Source: Takakia lepidozioides | Taxonomy: Eukaryota; Streptophyta; Takakiopsida; Takakiales; Takakiaceae | Reading direction: 5' to 3' | Assembly: GCA_030704615.1 (NCBI GenBank) | Contig: CM060732.1 | Coordinates: 61,423,053-61,487,052, forward strand | Length of the DNA stretch: 64,000 bases | Shown here: in pieces, positions 58,673 to 64,000 of the stretch | Layout of the letters: each line of letters opens with the position of its first letter | Position numbering within the stretch: position 1 is the first letter of the stretch | Made by a program: the position numbers and the translations under genes | The notes under the pieces: model-generated | Told to the model about the DNA's origin: nothing | What the model saw: only the letters and a program-made list of their open reading frames with translations | The model's database searches: none

Positions 58673-60619
58673 TCATTCTGGTGTCTTATCCAGAATGAAC
58701 AGGCTGCCTGCGATGTCCTGGCTGATTACAATAGTAACATAGCTCTTCACCATTGGGTCCTCGCCCTTGGTCTGTTCTTGGATTATTTCTATAATCCTGA
58801 TTCCCGGGCTGGTAATTCCCCCTTGGATTACCCTGATAGTTGCCTCTGGAATTTCCTTGGTAATTCCTCTTGAATTACCTCTCCCTTCCATGCCATTGTT
58901 ATAACCACCAGACCTACCATAGTGGTCCTGATCATTGTTTCTTCTTGGCTGGGGCTGCACCTGATGCACCCTTACTTGCCTAGGTTCTCTTGCAGCTGTC
59001 CTTCTGTTGTAGTAACAATTCTCAGTAGAATGGTTATCCATTTTACAGATAGTACAGTGTTTCTCCTTCATGTGGCATTCTGTGGTGGTATGGCCTTCAT
59101 TCTGGCACTTTGCACACCATACACCCTTCCTCCAATGTGTTGCAGCCTCTGTGGCATACTTCTTCAAGATTTCTTCATTTTTTTCATAGTTATCCCTCTT
59201 CAACTTCTCCTTTCTCTTACTCTTCCTTTTTAGTTCTTGCTCTTCTTCATCTGACTCATCCTCAGAGTCCTCATCATCCTTTTTCTCTCTCCTGAGCATT
59301 CCCAATTGCTCAATTCTGTTTGCAGTTTCAAATGCCTCCTCCACTGTATTATGGGGTAACATATCCACTTTTTTGCAACTCTGGTCTTAGTCCACTCACA
59401 AACCAAGTCTTCTGTAAACCGGGGCTGGTACTGCAGCCAGCTTTTTCATCATCAATTCCATCTTTTCCATATACTCTCAACAGTTTCATGCTTCTTTTGC
59501 TTTAACTGTTGTAAACTTCCATACACTTCATCCTCAGTTTTACTTGTCCTGAACCTATTTCGAAATGCTGTATTCAAGCCATTCCAGGTTAGGAAATGAT
59601 TATCAGGGAATCTTGCATACCATTCACTTGCTTTCTTGATAAGTGAACAGGAAACAGTCTCATCTTGGCATCATCGCCATTCTCATTGTTCACTATACAC
59701 ATGTGCTCAAATTGGCTAATGTGTACATCGGGATCCCCTTTTCCTGAATATATTGGAAAGGGTGGTTTTGCCCGTGTTGGTTGTAACGCCATCTGTGGCC
59801 CTACCTTCTGCCCACTGACAGGTGCTGGCACCCTTGCTGGTGCTGGTCCTTCTGGACCTGTTGTTTTGTGGTGGATCTTCCACCAAGTGGTGGCCCTTGA
59901 GCACTCCCTGCTTCTGGCCCCACGATATTCACAGTATTCCCAGCTTCAGTTGCACTACTTCCCACACTCCCTGTCCCCCCAGAGCCAGATCCAGGCAGCC
60001 CGCCTGATCCCCCTGAGCCGACACCTTCGTTGGCCTGTGATCCAAGTGCTCCACTTGATCCAGGTCCAACGGGTTGGGATGTCCTGGTTGTAGTCTCAAC
60101 CTCAGCTGTTGGGTCTACTTCTTCATATTCTTCCTCTTCCAATTTCTTCTCTCTGTTTTCATCCTCCAAGTTCTGCCCTTGGGTTTCTTCTTCACTCATG
60201 TAACTCAACTGTAATGGTGTTGGAGAGTCTGAACTCTCCGTTGGCTCTGCCACATCCTCTTCTCCTTCTTCACCTTCTGCTTCAGAAACTGGAGTTCCTG
60301 CTTTTGGTGTTCCATGCCAACTCTTATCAAAGATTTTGTCAAATCTTTTATCCAGGGATGTACCTCAGATCTTTCACCTCGTGATTGATCTTCTTCCTGT
60401 ACCAATTCCCTTAATCTTTCTTGCAAAGAAACAGAAGGAGTGGCATCCAACTCTAGTTCTTCCGGTATGGTGATGTACTCTTGATCTTAATGGTGTGAGA
60501 GGTCCAGATGATTCCCCTATGTCTATTCCTCTCTCCCAAAGATATGGATAATTAGCTTTCAGATAGCTTTCTCTTTTTGCTGAATATCTCTGGCGTCTAG
60601 CTTCTCTTTCATCACTCAT
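58673..60619 (-). pseudogene. gag of the 12.9-kb gypsy element
   Basis: It starts near 60,619 (MSDEREARRQRYSAKRESY). A charged coiled region and a Gly/Ser-rich linker (60,253-59,801) follow, then the gag core at 59,831-59,400 (PFPIYSGKGDPDVHISQFEHM). A lysine/glutamate-rich segment leads to two CCHC knuckles, CAKCQNEGHTTTEC and CTICKMDNHSTENC (about 59,120-59,000), and an Arg/Gly/Asn-rich tail. The frame changes several times. Confidence 0.8.
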
Positions 60620-60639
60620 GTCCCATGTCTTTCATTTCT

Positions 60640-61119
60640 TTAATGTGGCAATAACCAAAACTCTCTTCTGTAATATCTCTCGTATATGCCTGGGTTTCTT
60701 TCAAGCTTCAATGCACCCTTGGCTATACTTGAAGTCTCCGTTACCATATAACCATATGGCAAACAAGTCTGAAAAGCTGTTCTTGGTGTGAGTTTGATCC
60801 ACAAAATATCCTTTGGAATCCAATTCTTTACCAGTACAAGCTCTTCATGCATATGAGTATAAACATTCACCTTTCTTTCTTCCCAGCCTTCAAACTCTAC
60901 TCGCTTAATGGATAGCAATGCTATCACATAAACCAACGTTGGTAACCAACGTGCTCTTCCTCTACAGGCTACCTGATAAATCTTTATCACTCCTTTCTCC
61001 AGACCCCATTCCGGATCAGCATCATGCACTCGCTTAAGAATATTTTTCTTTACAACCGTCTGGCAATTCCAAGAACCTTTGAAAGAATTGTTTGGACAAT
61101 CTTTCTTCCTTCGTTCCAC
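60640..61119 (-). other. leader-region open frame of the 12.9-kb element
   Basis: A 159-codon minus-strand frame lies between the primer site and gag. It has no recognised motif but reads as ordinary protein (NVYTHMHEELVLVKNWIP, TAFQTCLPYGYMV). Its function is unknown; it may be an accessory ORF or captured sequence. Confidence 0.35.
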
Positions 61120-61207
61120 AGGGAATTTGATTCACTTCAAATTCTTTAATGGTCCAACCACCATGATCCCACAGATGCCTGTCACATCTGGTTTTTCATG
61201 ACTCAGT

Positions 61208-61225
61208 TCCCCAGTATGGTCGCCA
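61208..61225 (-). other. primer binding site
   Basis: The minus strand reads TGGCGACCATACTGGGGA starting two bases after the 5' LTR. The TGG start is required to pair with a tRNA CCA end. The TGGCG...GGGGA outline resembles Tat/Athila-type sites; I could not assign the tRNA. Confidence 0.7.
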
Positions 61226-61227
61226 AA

Positions 61228-62120
61228 TGTCGCGCGGCTTTTACTCACCCATCCCTTCGCTATCCGAGGCGGAAACTCCAAGATAGAAGAGTTGGAAATC
61301 TCTAAGTACTCAGCCCGCGCAGAACAATCAGTCATGACCTACAGCTAGTGTATCATGGGGGTGTTTCCTATTTGTTTCACTTTTGGCATTCATGTTAGCT
61401 ACCTTACCATTGATAATTAAGTATCAGTTTGCTTCATCAATCTATTGGATTCCATCAACTCATCCATTCATTCCACAGCTTCACTCAGATCTCTCTACAC
61501 AGTGTGATTGTATCGTATAAGTATCAGATTATGATTTATCAGGTATCAGGCCGAAGCCATTGTGTCTCTAATCTGCTCTACATATCACTACAGCTTTGCA
61601 TATAACAAGCATCTACTAATCCTCTTTCCTCCTTCACCGTGCTCTCCATCTTTGCTTCCGATCCTGCTCCCCGTCCCATCTCCTCTCTCCCCTCACTCCG
61701 AAGTCCTCCCCAGAATCATCCCCCCGTGGTTCTAACCGTTTCCCTCACTAACCGTCGTCCGTGAACTAACATGTCGTCCGTGCTAACAGTTGTTTTGTGT
61801 CCCCACAGTCGTTTTCCCTGTCGCTTCTCCGTTCCCTATGGTGGACAGCTGTTTCAAGTTGTGACTGGCGTGTGTAAACTGTGGACGGGCTGTGACTGGC
61901 TGTGGACTGTGTTTGGCTGTGTCGGGCTGTGACTGGCTGGTGGCTGTGTCTGCTGTGACGACTGTGCCGGGCTGTGTTGGGCTGTGACGGGCTTGTGTAA
62001 CCCCCCCCTCTACATGCGCTGCTGTCACCCCTAACTCCTGTTGGGTCTCAATCTATGCAAAAATTAAGGGTACCCTACAGATCCCGTATAAGTGTCTAAG
62101 TCCCAGACAGTCCTCTAACA
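61228..62120 (-). mobile_element. 5' LTR of the 12.9-kb gypsy element
   Basis: It is the partner of 49,184-50,073, with a few short indels including an extra stretch near 61,695-61,722. The minisatellite is at about 61,855-61,995. Its right flank is GGTCC. Confidence 0.95.
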
Positions 62121-64000
62121 GGTCCACTGAGGTTCAGAAAGTATCCAATCTTTTTCAGGTGTCTCACCACATTGAACCTGCGATCCTACGAGTCATGAGG
62201 ATAGTTACCGAGAGTGGTCCTTTGAGGTTCAGAATGTATCCAATCTTTTATGTTGACGCGGGAGCTGCTCTTTACCCTCTCCAGATGCTTCATGTTTAGG
62301 GGCATTTAGGCCCTTCCGAGCTCTGAGTCGAGGCCCTAGCATTTTACAATGAGCTGTGCAAATCCATGAGAGGTCCCTGCAAGCCATATCAGTAGTAGTA
62401 TATAACCAAAGTCCTTCTAAGGTTGTGTTAGAATACGATCATCAAATTGCACCGCGCATATCTCTCTTGCATCATCTAGGGGATTCGAATCCAGTCCGGT
62501 GGGGGAGAATGGCGGTTTTGAAGTATTTTTTATCTGGGAACTCCAACTCTCTCCGAAGAGGGCGAGTCGGGTGGTTTTGAAGTATTTTTTGGCTTTTTGC
62601 TTTTATTTTTCCCTCCTCTCTACCGGAAGACTTGAACTCTCTCCGAAGAAGGAGAGCCGAAGGGTAATTACTCTTCATCGTCACTTAAGAGAGTCGTCGG
62701 CTCCAAGGGATATCGGTGATACCCTAGTAGGGGATTGTGCGAACCAGAGATTTTGAGTTCTTTTACACTCGGGGCGAGTGTTCCCCATTGGTCGCCATAT
62801 ATGTAGATACATATATTGGTACAAATTTCTTTTCAGATCGATTTTTATCTTAAGGCAGACAATTTAGGCATTGTACTGCCAAAACAGAGCAGTTTGCGAT
62901 TTACCTGGGAATCGTTGGTAAAGCACGTATGAATTTAGATTATGTCTGAGACGACCTTGAAGAAGTTCTGGCGTCAAAATGACCGTAGGGAGCTGCATCG
63001 ACAGCGAGTTAGGCTGCCAATTCGGTACCAATAACGACAACATGCACCTGTTCGGAACAATACATGGCGACTGTTCCAGTCCCGGATTGCGATCTCTCTA
63101 TTCTCCCGCCTTTCAAGTCCGGTAGGAGCATGTGGCGAGGAGTCTTGGCAATTGGAGGAAACAATCTGTACAACGATGAAATATCACGACAAAGCAAGTG
63201 CTGCATCAGAGCAAACGACGGGTGAAGGAGCTTCCGGGTGAAGTTTTGAACTCCTCAGCGATGCAAAGTATGTAGGAGGAAACTCCAAATGATCTGTGAC
63301 CCAGTGGCAGGGCCAAAGACCCCCTGGGGGCACCACCTGTATTTGTACTGCCAGGAAGCGGCAGACTGTCTGTATGGCGACACCATGGTGGCTTTTCTCC
63401 CTCGATTCCTTTGAGATTTTACGGGCAGCTACGGGCCATCTAATTATAATTTTTCACCAAGTTTGGGGACTTTTGGAGGTGATGAGAGATGACATCAAAT
63501 TATCACGCTGGAGGCAGTTGCGAAAGGCGATTAAATGGAATTCTAGTTCATCCAATGGATGAAAACTGGAAATTCGACCTACAAGCTGGAGGGATGAGAA
63601 GACAACCTAGCGCCAACTGGTCATCCATCGGATGGTTGAAAAACCAGATTTATCATTAACAGATTTATTTTATGGTGTTCTATCATTTTTAAATTATAGA
63701 CTCATGTAGGAAATAATAGCTTAAGACTATCCTTCACTAGTTTAAGAGGCCCGAAAAACACAATAAAAGAAGAGCAGGCTCCTCTTGTTCTTCAATCTAG
63801 TCTCATTTCCTTGTTTTGGCCTCTTGCTTGTATGGTTAGTTTTGAGCTTGAGGGAGCTAGTTCCTAGAGAGTTGAGCTTGTGGCTCTCTAGTAATAGAAG
63901 CAAGCATAGTGAGAGCAGGATAGTCCTAGCTCAAGGCCTCGTGGTCATTTGAGGCAAGAAATAGAGGAAGCGCTCCATGAAATGAGAGACTTGAGGACGA
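62121..64000. other. non-coding flank with short direct repeats
   Basis: GGTCC.(C/T)TGAGGTTCAGAA(A/T)GTATCCAATCTTTT occurs at 62,121 and again at about 62,214. GGTTTTGAAGTATTTTTT occurs at about 62,513 and 62,572, each next to CTCTCCGAAGA. The last 280 bases resemble LTR-type sequence (CT- and GAG-rich, TTGAGCTTGAGGGAGCTAG), but no terminus is in view. No gene was found. Confidence 0.4.

Larger units (their letters stand above)
49184..62120 (-). mobile_element. complete Ty3/gypsy LTR retrotransposon, 12.9 kb
   Basis: Two LTRs in direct orientation (49,184-50,073 and 61,228-62,120) are flanked by a perfect 5-bp duplication, GGTCC (49,179-49,183 and 62,121-62,125). Read on the minus strand, each LTR starts TGTTAGAGGACTG and ends GCGCGACA. 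A primer site and polypurine tract lie next to the correct LTRs. The internal order on the minus strand is a leader frame, gag with two CCHC knuckles, protease, RT, RNase H, integrase, minisatellite spacer and then an extra ORF region. RT-RNase H before integrase is the gypsy order; extra ORFs after pol are typical of Tat/Athila/Ogre-like lineages. LTRs are near identical with mostly small indels, so the insertion is recent. Confidence 0.95.

Overview
The window is nuclear DNA from a land plant, most likely a non-seed one (fern or lycophyte grade). The evidence is spliceosomal GT-AG introns, a plant-type base-exchange phosphatidylserine synthase, a type-II (PMEI-containing) pectin methylesterase, a long PPR-DYW RNA-editing gene beside decaying PPR copies, and dense Ty3/gypsy, MULE, hAT and LINE sequence. 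The species cannot be fixed from sequence alone.

Layout. 1-7.2 kb: intact 12-exon phosphatidylserine synthase (+) with a LINE remnant and dispersed repeats in its introns. 8.6-9.6 kb: non-autonomous hAT-type element. 10.4-13.2 kb: intact 4-exon pectin methylesterase (-). 16.5-19.2 kb: PPR-DYW gene (-). 22.5-25.1 kb: PPR-DYW pseudogene remains (-). 25.8-26.7 kb: diverged tandem modules. 26.7-36.9 kb: a rearranged LTR element whose two LTRs face opposite ways. Between them lie a SWIM-domain transposase fragment (+) and a gypsy gag-protease block (-). 36.9-39.0 kb: the DDE part of the transposase (-). 39.8-46.4 kb: an interrupted, intron-containing ParB-like plus beta-class DNA methyltransferase gene (+), whose first intron holds about 19 copies of a 116-bp unit carrying a near-perfect hairpin. 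47.1-49.1 kb: gypsy RT/RNase H fragment (+). 49.18-62.12 kb: complete gypsy LTR retrotransposon (-) with 5-bp target duplications and an extra coiled-coil ORF region after pol. 62.1-64 kb: non-coding repeats.

How it fits together. One inversion with breakpoints near 28.2 kb and 36.87 kb would explain two separate oddities. It would put both LTRs in the same orientation with a shared CAACG target duplication, and it would rejoin the DDE and SWIM halves of the transposase. In that restored order, matching 17-bp inverted ends (29,916-29,932 and 47,036-47,052) would bound a MULE-like element of roughly 12 kb. It would carry divergent transposase and ParB-methyltransferase genes, the hairpin array and a PPR fragment, and would sit between gag-protease and RT of an older gypsy copy. 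This candidate transposon with a bacterial-type DNA methyltransferase is the most interesting object here. The LTRs, hairpins, motifs and splice signals are read directly; the joined element is inference. Many frame breaks in the mobile elements are single-base indels, so part of them may be residual assembly error, although the three host genes are clean.
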